The translations under genes and the position numbers were made by a program. Positions 31,648 to 39,079 of a DNA stretch of 39,079 nt are shown here, piece after piece. The stretch's first letter is position 1. Every line of letters starts with the position of its first letter. The stretch lies in assembly GCA_045590195.1 (NCBI GenBank), contig JAZNQN010000026.1, positions 1 through 39,079 of the forward strand. Reading direction: 5' to 3'. This stretch comes from JAZNQN01 sp045590195. GTDB taxonomy: Bacteria; Bacillota; Clostridia; UMGS1883; UMGS1540. The notes under the pieces are model-generated. The model worked only from the letters and a program-made list of their open reading frames with translations, was not told the origin of the DNA and did not search any database.

Positions 31648-32814
31648 ATGGACAAAATAGTGCTTCACAGCGATTTGAATAATTTTTATGCAAGCGTTGA
31701 ATGTGTTAAAAATCCCGGCCTTCGTGATAAGTGCGTTGCAGTTTGCGGCTCTTCTGCTCTTCGCCACGGTATTGTTCTGGCCAAAAATCAAAATGCGAAA
31801 AAATTTGGCGTAAAAACCGGCGAGGTTATTTGGCAGGCACAAAGAAAATGTCCTGAACTTGTTATAGTTCAGCCCGATTTTGAAAGCTATCGCAAATATT
31901 CTGAAATTGTAAGAAAAATTTACTATTCATACACTGATATTATTGAGCCTTTCGGCATTGATGAATGTTGGCTTGATGTTACGGGCAGTACCGCCCTTTT
32001 CGGCTCAGGGCGTGAAATTGCAGAAAAAATACGAAACCAGGTTAAAAGGGAAACCGGGCTTACTGTTTCAGTTGGCGTTTCCTTTAACAAAATTTTTGCA
32101 AAGCTGGCATCTGATATGAAAAAGCCTGACGCCGTAACTGTTATTCCAAAAGAAGATTTCAAAAAAATCTGGGATTTGCCCGCAGGAGATTTACTTGGCG
32201 TTGGAAGAAGAACGGGCGAAACACTTAGAAAGCACAATATTTTAACTATTGGCGATATTGCCCGGGCAGATATTACCTGCCTTCAAAGCTGGCTTGGAAA
32301 GGCAGGCAAAATGCTTTGGACATACGCAAACGGACTTGACACTTCTCCAGTTGTACCAAATGAAAAACAGGAAAAGGTTAAAAGCGTTGGCCACGGCACA
32401 ACCACACCTGAAGACCTTAAAAACTGCGACGAAGTTTTTAAGGTAATGTCATATCTTACCGAAGAAATTTCATGTAAGCTGAAACACGAAAACCTTATGG
32501 CGTCTGGCGTTTCGGTAACTGTTAAAGACTGTTTTTTTAATATTTCCGATTTTCAGACTATTTTGCAAACGCCAACTCAAAGCTCTTCGATTATAGCCAA
32601 AGAAGCTTATAAACTTTTTGATCAAAAGTATAAATGGGAAAATGATATCCGCTCAATAACAGTTACCGCTATAAACCTAATTCATACGGATAGCTGTATG
32701 CAGCTTTCACTTTTTGAAAACACCGAAGAAACCGAAAAGCTTTTAAAACTTGAAAACTGTATTGATGAAATACGTTCAAAATATGGCGACAAAATTATTG
32801 GTAAAATGCATTAA
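31648..32814 (+). CDS. dinB: Y-family DNA polymerase (DinB / Pol IV type)
   Basis: The 388-residue protein has the palm acidic residues of Y-family polymerases: HSDLNNFYASVE near residue 7 and IDECWLDVTGS with Asp105-Glu106. It also has a thumb HhH (DLLGVGRRTGETLRKHNI), a little-finger domain, and a C-terminal QLSLF (352-356), a beta-clamp binding motif. Such polymerases copy past damaged bases with low fidelity. I chose ATG 31648 because AAAGAAAGGA precedes it closely. It is a single-gene unit, divergent from the XRE/ImmA operon, and shares its regulatory region. Confidence 0.9.
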   Translation: MDKIVLHSDLNNFYASVECVKNPGLRDKCVAVCGSSALRHGIVLAKNQNAKKFGVKTGEVIWQAQRKCPELVIVQPDFESYRKYSEIVRKIYYSYTDIIEPFGIDECWLDVTGSTALFGSGREIAEKIRNQVKRETGLTVSVGVSFNKIFAKLASDMKKPDAVTVIPKEDFKKIWDLPAGDLLGVGRRTGETLRKHNILTIGDIARADITCLQSWLGKAGKMLWTYANGLDTSPVVPNEKQEKVKSVGHGTTTPEDLKNCDEVFKVMSYLTEEISCKLKHENLMASGVSVTVKDCFFNISDFQTILQTPTQSSSIIAKEAYKLFDQKYKWENDIRSITVTAINLIHTDSCMQLSLFENTEETEKLLKLENCIDEIRSKYGDKIIGKMH

Positions 32815-32836
32815 GGGGATGCTACTGCATCCCCTT
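32813..32836. terminator. Bidirectional intrinsic terminator
   Basis: AAGGGGATGC (32813-32822) pairs perfectly with GCATCCCCTT (32827-32836), between the converging polymerase and clpC genes. Confidence 0.92.
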
Positions 32837-32840
32837 TTAA

Positions 32841-35261
32841 TTATTTTTCTATTTGCCATTTATCGTCTTTATAAACAACTGTTATTTTATCGCCTTCTAA
32901 AACTTTTCCTTCAAGCATTTCGTTTGCCAGCATATCTTCAATTTTAGAAGAAATCGCTCTTCTGAGCGGTCTTGCGCCGTAAGTTATATCAAAGCCTTCA
33001 TCGGCAATTTTTTCAAGTGCACTATCGTCAAACTCAGCTTCAATTCCGTTTTGCGAAAGACGTTTTTTAAGAGAATTAAGCATAAGTGCCGCAATTTCTT
33101 TAATTTCGTCTTTTGTAAGGCGTGAAAATACTATAATATCATCAATTCTGTTTAAAAACTCAGGGCGGAATGTGCGTTTAAGTTCTGAAAGAACATTTTC
33201 TTTTATAGCCTTATCATCTTCACTTTGTGCGCTTTCGCCAAAGCCTAAATGCTTGCGGCTAGTAATGTCGCGTGCGCCAACGTTTGATGTCATAATTATA
33301 ATAGTATTTCTGAAATCTACCCTTCTGCCCTGCGAATCGGTTAAAATACCATCGTCAAGAATTTGAAGAAGAATGTTAAACACATCAGGATGCGCTTTTT
33401 CAATTTCATCGAACAACAAAACGGAGTATGGTTTTCTTCTAACTTTTTCGGTAAGCTGACCGCCTTCATCAAAGCCTACGTATCCCGGAGGCGAGCCAAC
33501 AAGGCGTGAAACAGAATGTTTCTCCATATATTCCGACATATCTATTCTAACCATTGCGTCATCATCGCCAAAAAGAGCCTCAGCAATTGCTTTGGAAAGC
33601 TCGGTTTTACCAACACCTGTAGGGCCAAGGAAAATAAATGAGCCTATTGGGCGTTTCGGGTCACGAAGGCCCACTCTGCCTCTTCTTATTGCCTTTGAAA
33701 CAGCTTCAACCGCCTCGTGCTGGCCGATAACTCTTTCGTGAAGTGTTTTTTCGAGGTTTAAAAGGCGCTCGCCCTCTTCCTGACAAAGGCGCTGGGCTGG
33801 AATACCTGTCCAGGAAGAAACTATTGACGCAATATCTTCTTCGCCGATTTCAGATTTTGTAACCGCTCTGTCTTTCTGCCATGCATCTTTCATTTCTTCA
33901 AGCTTTTTGGAAAGCTCTTTCTCTTCATCGCGAAGAGTTGCCGCTTTTTCAAATTCCTGATTTACAACAGCATCGTCTTTTTCTTTTTTCAGCGAAGCAA
34001 TTTTGTCTTCAGTTTCTTTTATTTCTGAAGGTGCGGTAAGGGTTGTAAGCCTTGTTCTGGATGATGCTTCGTCAATTAAATCAATAGCTTTATCGGGCAA
34101 AAACCTATCGGTAATATAGCGCTGAGAAAGCTTTACCGCAGCTTCTATAGCAGTATCGGTTATTTTAATTCCGTGATGCGCCTCGTATTTATCGCGTATT
34201 CCTTTTAAAATTTCAATTGTTTCTTCTTCGGTTGGCTCGTTTACGTTAACAGGCTGAAACCTTCTCTCAAGAGCCGCATCTTTTTCAATATATTTTCTAT
34301 ATTCAGAAATTGTTGTAGCGCCAATTACCTGCATTTCGCCTCTGGCAAGAGATGGTTTTAAAATATTTGATGCATCAATTGCACCCTCTGCCGCTCCGGC
34401 GCCGACAATTGTGTGCATTTCGTCAATAAACAAAATAACATTTCCCGATGCAGTAACTTCTTCCATAGCTTTTTTAAGCCTGTCTTCAAATTCGCCGCGG
34501 TATTTTGCCCCTGCAACCATCGAAGAAAGGTCTAAAGCAAAAACTCTTTTGTTTTTCAAAACTTCTGGAATATCGCCTGCAACAATTCTTTGTGCCAGCC
34601 CTTCTACAACCGCAGTTTTACCAACACCCGGCTCGCCTATAAGGCAGGGGTTGTTTTTTGTTCTTCGTGACAGAATTTGTACTACTCTTTCAATTTCCTT
34701 ATCTCTGCCTATAACGGGGTCAAACTTGCCTTCTTTTGCCAAAATGGTAAGGTCGCGGCCAAACTGATTTAAAGTTGGTGTATCCTTTCCGCCTTCAGCT
34801 TTTTTTGCAGTTTCGCTTTTACCTGAAAAGCTTTTTATAATTTCATTGTAAAGTGCCTGACCGTTTACCCCAAGCTCTGACAAAACTGCAACCGCAACAG
34901 AACTGCCCTCTTTTACAATTGCAAGTAAAAGATGTTCTGTTCCAATAAGCTTGCTGCCGGCTTTGCCTGCTTCAACAAGCGCAATTTCGAGAATTTTTTT
35001 GCTTCTTGGTGTAAAACCGGTTAAGGTTACCTGTGCTCCTTCGTTTACTTCGATAAGGTCACGTATTTTTGAAAGAACCTTTTCCTCCGTAACTCCAAAG
35101 CCTGAAAGAATGTCGCTTGCAACGCCGCTGCCTTCTCTTATAAGGCCCAAAAGAAGATGCTCGGTTCCTATATAATTATGCCCCATTTCCATTGCCGCCG
35201 CCTGTGCAAGGCGCAGTGCAGTTGCGGCTTTATCGGTAAATCTTTCTTCAAAGTTATTCAT
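32841..35261 (-). CDS. clpC: ATP-dependent Clp protease ATPase subunit ClpC
   Basis: The 806-residue protein has two N-terminal Clp_N repeats (about 5-145), the first AAA+ module with Walker A GEPGVGKT (209-216), a UVR-containing middle domain (about 414-460), the second AAA+ module with GPTGVGKT (546-553), and a C-terminal D2-small domain. ClpC unfolds proteins and feeds them to ClpP; in Firmicutes it recognises phospho-arginine marks made by McsB. It is the last gene of the ctsR-mcsA-mcsB-clpC operon, 14 bases after mcsB. Confidence 0.97.
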   Translation of the reverse strand: MNNFEERFTDKAATALRLAQAAAMEMGHNYIGTEHLLLGLIREGSGVASDILSGFGVTEEKVLSKIRDLIEVNEGAQVTLTGFTPRSKKILEIALVEAGKAGSKLIGTEHLLLAIVKEGSSVAVAVLSELGVNGQALYNEIIKSFSGKSETAKKAEGGKDTPTLNQFGRDLTILAKEGKFDPVIGRDKEIERVVQILSRRTKNNPCLIGEPGVGKTAVVEGLAQRIVAGDIPEVLKNKRVFALDLSSMVAGAKYRGEFEDRLKKAMEEVTASGNVILFIDEMHTIVGAGAAEGAIDASNILKPSLARGEMQVIGATTISEYRKYIEKDAALERRFQPVNVNEPTEEETIEILKGIRDKYEAHHGIKITDTAIEAAVKLSQRYITDRFLPDKAIDLIDEASSRTRLTTLTAPSEIKETEDKIASLKKEKDDAVVNQEFEKAATLRDEEKELSKKLEEMKDAWQKDRAVTKSEIGEEDIASIVSSWTGIPAQRLCQEEGERLLNLEKTLHERVIGQHEAVEAVSKAIRRGRVGLRDPKRPIGSFIFLGPTGVGKTELSKAIAEALFGDDDAMVRIDMSEYMEKHSVSRLVGSPPGYVGFDEGGQLTEKVRRKPYSVLLFDEIEKAHPDVFNILLQILDDGILTDSQGRRVDFRNTIIIMTSNVGARDITSRKHLGFGESAQSEDDKAIKENVLSELKRTFRPEFLNRIDDIIVFSRLTKDEIKEIAALMLNSLKKRLSQNGIEAEFDDSALEKIADEGFDITYGARPLRRAISSKIEDMLANEMLEGKVLEGDKITVVYKDDKWQIEK

Positions 35262-35275
35262 AAAATCACTCCGTT

Positions 35276-36265
35276 CTATAACGAATTTTTAATAATTTCT
35301 GCCCTTTTTATATCTCTTTTCTGGGCAGATGCCTCTTTTAAATGGCAGGGCGAGGTTTCAATCCAAAGCTTTTTAAGCTTTAAAATGTCGCCGCTGCATA
35401 TGCCAAGGTATGTTCCCATTCTTACAAGGGATAAAAGGCTTAAGTATTCACTGCCGCTTATCATATATGCGCTTTTAAAAGTTCCTTCGCTTCGCATAAT
35501 TTTGTCTTTAAGCTGTGGCGAAATACTTTTCTTTATTTTTTCTCTTAAAGTTTCCTCTGCATTTATTATCATATCCATAATCTGGGAAAACTTATCAAGA
35601 ATATCTTTTGCATTTACACCAAGAGTTATCTGATTTGAAATCTGATAAATATTTCCCGGCGCTTCACTCCCTTCGCCGTAAACCCCGCGAACTACCATTC
35701 CCTCGTTTGCACATTCTCTTACAAGCTGACTTACCGCACCCGACATTGCAAGGGCAGGTAAATGAAGCATTGCCGAAAGCCTGAGAGCAGTTCCGCAGTT
35801 TGTAGGGCAGGAGGTTAAGTAGCCATATTTATCGTGATAAGCATATTTAAGCCTTTCTCGAAGTAAATCGTCTATTTTCCCTGCGGTGTCCAAAACAGAG
35901 TCGCTGTCAAGCCCCGGTGCAAAGCACTGAATTCTTATATGGTCCTCTTCGTTTACCATAATTGATATTGACATATCTTTTGAAATAATTGCAACCCTTT
36001 TAAGGTTTGATTTTTTAAATCCCGGAGAAATCAGATGTTTTTCAATAAGCTCCCCTGCTTCGTTTTCGCTGATAGAGTCAAGGTCGTAAACATTGTAATT
36101 TGAAATTACAGGCTCCATTGCATCGAGCACTTTTTTTATAACCTCTTCACTTTGCTCTCTGTTCATTGAGGCGGGGAAATTTATTCCTGCAAGGTTTCTT
36201 GCAAGGCGTGCTCTTGTTGAAAAAACATATTCTTCTTTGTTTCCGCTTTCAGTATACCAGCTCAT
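35276..36265 (-). CDS. mcsB: Protein-arginine kinase McsB
   Basis: The 329-residue protein has the guanido-kinase fold with McsB signatures: STRARLARNL near residue 16, NEEDHIRIQCF near 124, and CPTNCGTALRLS near 157. McsB phosphorylates arginines on proteins, marking them for ClpCP, and inactivates CtsR under heat stress. It overlaps mcsA by four bases (ATGA), showing translational coupling, and lies directly upstream of clpC. Confidence 0.96.
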   Translation of the reverse strand: MSWYTESGNKEEYVFSTRARLARNLAGINFPASMNREQSEEVIKKVLDAMEPVISNYNVYDLDSISENEAGELIEKHLISPGFKKSNLKRVAIISKDMSISIMVNEEDHIRIQCFAPGLDSDSVLDTAGKIDDLLRERLKYAYHDKYGYLTSCPTNCGTALRLSAMLHLPALAMSGAVSQLVRECANEGMVVRGVYGEGSEAPGNIYQISNQITLGVNAKDILDKFSQIMDMIINAEETLREKIKKSISPQLKDKIMRSEGTFKSAYMISGSEYLSLLSLVRMGTYLGICSGDILKLKKLWIETSPCHLKEASAQKRDIKRAEIIKNSL

Positions 36266-36702
36266 TTTGCCCCTCCTTCAATTTCTCGTATTTCATCACG
36301 AAGCTGTGCAGCTTTTTCAAAGTTTTCACACTCAATTGCATCGCGAAGCTCTATTTTTAATTTATCAAGCTTTGTTGGAACCGATGACATATCGCCCTTG
36401 TGCTCCGAGGTTTTGTGAATTTTTTTCAAAATTCCTTCAACGGAATCAGAAAAAGCGCTGTAGCAATCGGGGCAGGCAAATCGGCCTGTTTTTTTGTAAA
36501 AGTCAAAGGTGTTTTTACAGGAAGGGCACTGTGCCTTCTGGGTGCTTTTTGCCGGATAGGAGAAAAGCGAGAAAAAGTTGCCTGCAACAATTCCTTCTTC
36601 CTGTGCGCATACAGGGCAAAGAAAAGTTTCTTTAATACTTCCGTTTATATTTTGTTTTAAGTGAACAGTAGCTGTGTTCTTTTTACATTTTTCACAAATC
36701 AT
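36262..36702 (-). CDS. mcsA: McsA, activator of McsB
   Basis: The 146-residue protein has four CxxC pairs (CEKC, CPVC, CPSC, CPDC) forming zinc ribbons and a C-terminal UVR motif (LKIELRDAIECENFEKAAQLRDEI). McsA binds and stimulates McsB kinase. Its place between ctsR and mcsB is standard for Firmicutes. Confidence 0.95.
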   Translation of the reverse strand: MICEKCKKNTATVHLKQNINGSIKETFLCPVCAQEEGIVAGNFFSLFSYPAKSTQKAQCPSCKNTFDFYKKTGRFACPDCYSAFSDSVEGILKKIHKTSEHKGDMSSVPTKLDKLKIELRDAIECENFEKAAQLRDEIREIEGGAK

Positions 36703-36716
36703 TTAAATCTTCCTTT

Positions 36717-37163
36717 CTATATAAGGTTGGCAAGCATATTTTTGAATATAATCGCCCTCACATTGTCACATACGGGCCTTTGAAACGGCAGCGATTTATT
36801 TGAAACAGCCGCTAAAATTATTTTAAGTTCTCTTTCTGTCATATGGCCGTATTCATACATATTTGATGCAATCGCCTTGGCCGACTGAAAGTCGAGCAAA
36901 TCGCCAATGCTGTTTATAACGTGCATTATATATTCGTTTTCGGGAACAGAAATTTTTGAAATTCTTACAAAGCCTCCGCCCCCACGCCTGCTTTCAACAA
37001 TATAGCCGCGCTCGGTTGTAAACCTTGTTGAAATAACGTAATTTATCTGCGATGGAACACAGCCGAAATACTGCGCCAAATCGTTTCTGCCAATTTCAAC
37101 CTCGCCGCTTTTATCTTCAAGCATTTTTATAATAAATTTTTCTATACCGTCGCTTAGTTTCAT
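36717..37163 (-). CDS. ctsR: CtsR, class III stress-gene repressor
   Basis: The 148-residue protein has the CtsR N-terminal winged HTH (DLAQYFGCVPSQINYVISTRFT), the glycine-rich beta-wing tip (VESRRGGGGFVRI), and the C-terminal dimer/McsB-binding domain. It represses clp operons at normal temperature. CtsR boxes lie just upstream of its own gene, so it is autoregulated. The SD is GGGGGAA. Confidence 0.96.
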   Translation of the reverse strand: MKLSDGIEKFIIKMLEDKSGEVEIGRNDLAQYFGCVPSQINYVISTRFTTERGYIVESRRGGGGFVRISKISVPENEYIMHVINSIGDLLDFQSAKAIASNMYEYGHMTERELKIILAAVSNKSLPFQRPVCDNVRAIIFKNMLANLI

Positions 37164-37203
37164 TTTTAATTCCCCCTTTTTATTAAAATGAAATTTGTCG
37201 TTT

Positions 37204-37226
37204 TTTGACTTTGACTTTCTTTGACT
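37204..37226 (-). promoter_or_regulatory. CtsR operator with three heptads
   Basis: The minus strand reads AGTCAAAGAAAGTCAAA (37226-37210), matching the CtsR consensus RGTCAAANANRGTCAAA. It is followed by a third overlapping heptad (AGTCAAA, 37210-37204). The site lies just downstream of the promoter. Confidence 0.93.
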
Positions 37227-37242
37227 TTGTCTTTGTAAGGCT

Positions 37243-37271
37243 AGTATAACACCATTTTTTTACTTTGTCAA
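37243..37271 (-). promoter_or_regulatory. Promoter of the ctsR operon
   Basis: TTGACA (37266-37271), 17-base spacer, TATACT (37243-37248) on the minus strand. Confidence 0.9.
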
Positions 37272-37290
37272 TAGTTTTTAAAAAATATTT

Positions 37291-37307
37291 TCTGACTTTT
37301 TCTGACT
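37291..37307 (-). promoter_or_regulatory. Degenerate CtsR-like site
   Basis: AGTCAGAAAAAGTCAGA has the same spacing as a CtsR box, with A to G at the same position in both heptads. It lies about 20 bp upstream of the -35. It could be a weak second CtsR site. Confidence 0.45.
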
Positions 37308-37310
37308 TTT

Positions 37311-37350
37311 AAAAAAACTGCCACAAAGCCAAGCTTTATAGCAGTTTTTT
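37311..37350. terminator. Bidirectional intrinsic terminator
   Basis: AAAAAACTGC (37312-37321) pairs with GCAGTTTTTT (37341-37350), with an inner AAAGC/GCTTT stem. On the minus strand it ends the unit of the gene at 37437. Confidence 0.85.
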
Positions 37351-37407
37351 AGTATTTATATTTTTATATTGCGATACATAAGGTTTAGATGCAACTAGTT
37401 TTAAATT

Positions 37408-37429
37408 GAAGTTCGTGTTTAGTTAGAAC
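37408..37429. repeat. Imperfect direct repeat, left copy
   Basis: AAGTTCGTGTTTAGTTAGAAC, with internal GTTC...GAAC ends. It is a near copy of the sequence at 37995-38018 on the other side of the gene at 37437. Confidence 0.6.
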
Positions 37430-37436
37430 TAAAAAA

Positions 37437-37967
37437 TCAACCTTCTGCATAAACCTGGTTTGGTTCGTCTCTTAAATTCCACATGTCTTCGCTATCTTCC
37501 ATAAGTTTATATGTATCATGCTGATTGGCAGTGACAACATTTACATACATTCCGTCTGCCTCTTGAAAATAGATTAACAGTCCTGACTTTTTAAATTCAT
37601 CAAAGTCAGATCCAATTACAATGCTTTTATCAAACAAATAATTTTCTCCATAAAAAACATAGCAAGAAAGTATTATTTCAAAATCATCAACATCTACTTT
37701 AGGCATCTTATATTTTAGCACATCAAATTCCGAAACCCCTTCAGCAGAACAAAGCACACTTTCCTCTTCAGTTTGCTTATTATGCAATGTTAGTTTTAAA
37801 TCATAGGTCATTGAGCAACATGCATTTGAAGTTATCAGTATTTTATTTGGTTCGCTTACGGTTGGACGTATGGGGCGTTTGTTTGGATCATCAAATAACC
37901 AACCTACACCATATACAATTACACTGATAACTAAAATTATAGAAGCAATTTTAATAGTTCGTTTCAT
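37437..37967 (-). CDS. Membrane-anchored protein of unknown function
   Basis: I do not recognise this 176-residue protein. It has a short basic N-terminus, one membrane helix (about 6-24), then a presumably extracellular domain of about 150 residues, beta-rich in appearance (YDLKLTLHNK, FEIILSCYVFYG, GLLIYFQEADG). It has three or four Cys (CC in NACCSM, LCSAEG, LSCYVF). I chose ATG 37967 because GAAAGGAGC lies 7 bases upstream. It stands alone between a terminator and repeat-rich DNA and is flanked by imperfect direct repeats, which hints at arrival as a cassette. Confidence 0.75.
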   Translation of the reverse strand: MKRTIKIASIILVISVIVYGVGWLFDDPNKRPIRPTVSEPNKILITSNACCSMTYDLKLTLHNKQTEEESVLCSAEGVSEFDVLKYKMPKVDVDDFEIILSCYVFYGENYLFDKSIVIGSDFDEFKKSGLLIYFQEADGMYVNVVTANQHDTYKLMEDSEDMWNLRDEPNQVYAEG

Positions 37968-37994
37968 AATGTGCTCCTTTCGCAAAATTCGACA

Positions 37995-38018
37995 AAGTTC
38001 GTGTTAAGTCAGGAGAAC
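37995..38018. repeat. Imperfect direct repeat, right copy
   Basis: AAGTTCGTGTTAAGTCAGGAGAAC, a near copy of 37408-37429, sharing AAGTTCGTGTT exactly and the terminal GAAC. Confidence 0.6.
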
Positions 38019-38024
38019 AGTGAA

Positions 38025-38255
38025 TAATAAGAACCTCACGAAATATAACGAAATCAAATATTTCTATATTTCGGAGAACCTTGTTACTCCGTAATAAGAA
38101 CCATCACCCAACACGAAATCACAGATTTCTGTTGGGTACCCGAGAACCTTGTTATGCTAAAGCATAATATGGACCTACTATTTTTCCCTTAAATTTTTCA
38201 CTGTTTTTTCTTGAACAAAATCAATTAGAACCCGCGAGAATACTGGATTTCTCGC
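38025..38255. repeat. Three hairpin repeat units with covarying stems
   Basis: Units at 38025-38090 and 38092-38158 share the blocks TAATAAGAACC, ACGAAATC and GAGAACCTTGTTA. Between these blocks the stems are unrelated in sequence but fully paired: CGAAATATA/TATATTTCG (38039-38047, 38065-38073) and CCCAACA/TGTTGGG (38107-38113, 38130-38136). A shorter third unit near 38226 has TTAGAACC and stem GCGAGAA/TTCTCGC (38234-38240, 38249-38255). Conserved blocks with changing paired stems suggest a selected RNA or single-stranded DNA structure. Confidence 0.72.
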
Positions 38256-38477
38256 ACCCGATAGTATATGTAAATATCAAAATCGGCAAACCAATGTTTA
38301 AAATTTGAGGACTTGACACGAGTAAACTTCCCCCCTATCAAAGTCTATATTCACTTTTAAAAATTCCCTTTCATCTCATCGTTCCCTTCTGTGTTAATTG
38401 TTTTTTTAATAATCTGTTCTTCTAAATGCCTTCTGTTAATATGAAAGAAAAAGTTCTTGTATTTTAGTAATAATCTT

Positions 38478-39079
38478 TTATTGCGATTTGCTATTTCTAT
38501 GCAATTCTTTCTTCAATGCATATGCTTTAGCAGGAAAAAAGAAGAAATTCAAAAATTTTACTTTCTTTGAAATTACTGCCGCTAACACCGAAAACACCAA
38601 TCCGCAAGCAGTTCCCAAAAGAATATGAATCCACCACTGGGTTATATTCAAGCGAAGCAGGATTATTCTTGTTCCTGCCGTAAATATGGTGTGTAACAAA
38701 TAAATCTGAAAAGAATACTTGTTTACAAAATCGAGAAAACGAGCCATTGCCTTACAGTTCTGGAGTATAGAAATGAACATAATACTGGAATATATTCCAA
38801 ACAGTATCATTATTTCCTTTATGAACGGAGCTTCTATTTTTTTTAGTAAAACAAGCACGACACCTGTTATTATATGCAGTAACACAATTAACCATTTGGT
38901 CCAATTGGGGATTTTTGTAATGATTTTAAAATTTACAAACGTACCAACTCCAAAGGCAAGGGCTGAATAAAATACCACGTCAAAGCTTCCAAGAGGAATA
39001 CCAAAAAGCGGAGCCAAATAGCCTATTAAAACGACAATTAGCGTAATTAGCCAATTTTTTATCATTCCCGAAAAAGCCG
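38478..39079 (-). CDS. Acyltransferase-3-like membrane protein, C-terminal part (5' cut by window edge)
   Basis: The visible ~200 residues contain about six membrane helices and a late KYSFQIYLLHTIF segment, close to the (K)YSFxIYLLH motif near the C-terminus of OafA/YrhL-type acyltransferases. These move acetyl or other acyl groups onto cell-surface sugars. The frame stays open through the right edge, and the first Met at 39065 has only a weak SD, so the gene very likely begins outside the window; normal length is 330 residues or more. The catalytic N-terminal half cannot be seen. Confidence 0.72.
   Translation of the reverse strand, partial: AFSGMIKNWLITLIVVLIGYLAPLFGIPLGSFDVVFYSALAFGVGTFVNFKIITKIPNWTKWLIVLLHIITGVVLVLLKKIEAPFIKEIMILFGIYSSIMFISILQNCKAMARFLDFVNKYSFQIYLLHTIFTAGTRIILLRLNITQWWIHILLGTACGLVFSVLAAVISKKVKFLNFFFFPAKAYALKKELHRNSKSQ

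Larger units (their letters stand above)
37986..38477. other. Repeat-rich intergenic region without a gene
   Basis: No supported ORF is seen in about 490 bases. It contains the right copy of a direct repeat (37995-38018), three related hairpin units (38025-38255), and A/T-rich DNA after 38260 with no clear signal. Confidence 0.7.

Noticed and set aside
38025..38255. CRISPR array
   Set aside because: There are only three units of unequal form, the variable parts are self-complementary stems rather than spacers, and no cas gene is in the window.

Overview
The window looks like the chromosome of a low-GC, spore-forming Gram-positive anaerobe of the class Clostridia. The evidence is a pro-sigma-K gene, the ctsR-mcsA-mcsB-clpC stress operon with CtsR boxes, TTGACA/TATAAT promoters, strong GGAGG ribosome binding sites, intrinsic terminators, and a plant-glycan utilisation island typical of gut or rumen Clostridia. 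Species cannot be assigned from the sequence. Almost every gene is on the minus strand.

Positions 1-600 hold the edge of something inserted: a mutated 3' fragment of tRNA-Ser(CGA) followed by its terminator, next to 11-bp-spaced repeats, as expected at an integrative-element attachment scar. Positions 0.6-11.4 kb form a carbohydrate island with two AraC/cupin regulators: a GH127 beta-L-arabinofuranosidase, a clan GH-A hydrolase, and an ADP-ribosylglycohydrolase-family / GH28-like / SGNH-hydrolase operon. That operon ends in an undetected 37-residue ORF whose tail copies the C-terminus of the operon's first protein. No transporter is present and no enzyme has a signal peptide, so intracellular oligosaccharide processing is likely.

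Positions 11.4-18.5 kb hold housekeeping and small regulatory modules: an HD phosphohydrolase, a TetR-controlled membrane gene pair, an SdpR/SdpI-like autorepressor and membrane protein with two matching operators, a zinc-ribbon TM2 protein, DUF2752, a NudC-like Nudix hydrolase, and a lipoprotein with a CE7 esterase. A glycine riboswitch with a terminator precedes an alanine/glycine:cation symporter (18.6-20.4 kb). Next come sigK, with its Shine-Dalgarno inside a hairpin, and two tandemly duplicated M14-type peptidases.

Positions 23.5-29.4 kb carry carA-carB-nadE, and this is the most unusual locus. CarA has lost the complete Cys-His-Glu glutaminase triad, CarB is fused in frame to a diaminopimelate epimerase domain, and that domain has Ser in place of the first catalytic Cys. 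An ammonia-dependent carbamoyl-phosphate synthetase is the simplest reading.

Positions 29.5-32.8 kb hold an XRE repressor / ImmA peptidase / secreted metallo-beta-lactamase-fold / DUF3006 operon. It is divergent from a Y-family DNA polymerase, and an imperfect dyad sits exactly between the two consensus promoters. This could be a small damage-response switch. Positions 32.8-37.3 kb are the CtsR regulon operon. The right end (37.4-39.08 kb) contains an orphan membrane-anchored protein flanked by imperfect direct repeats, an array of three hairpin units whose stems change sequence but stay paired, and a truncated acyltransferase gene.
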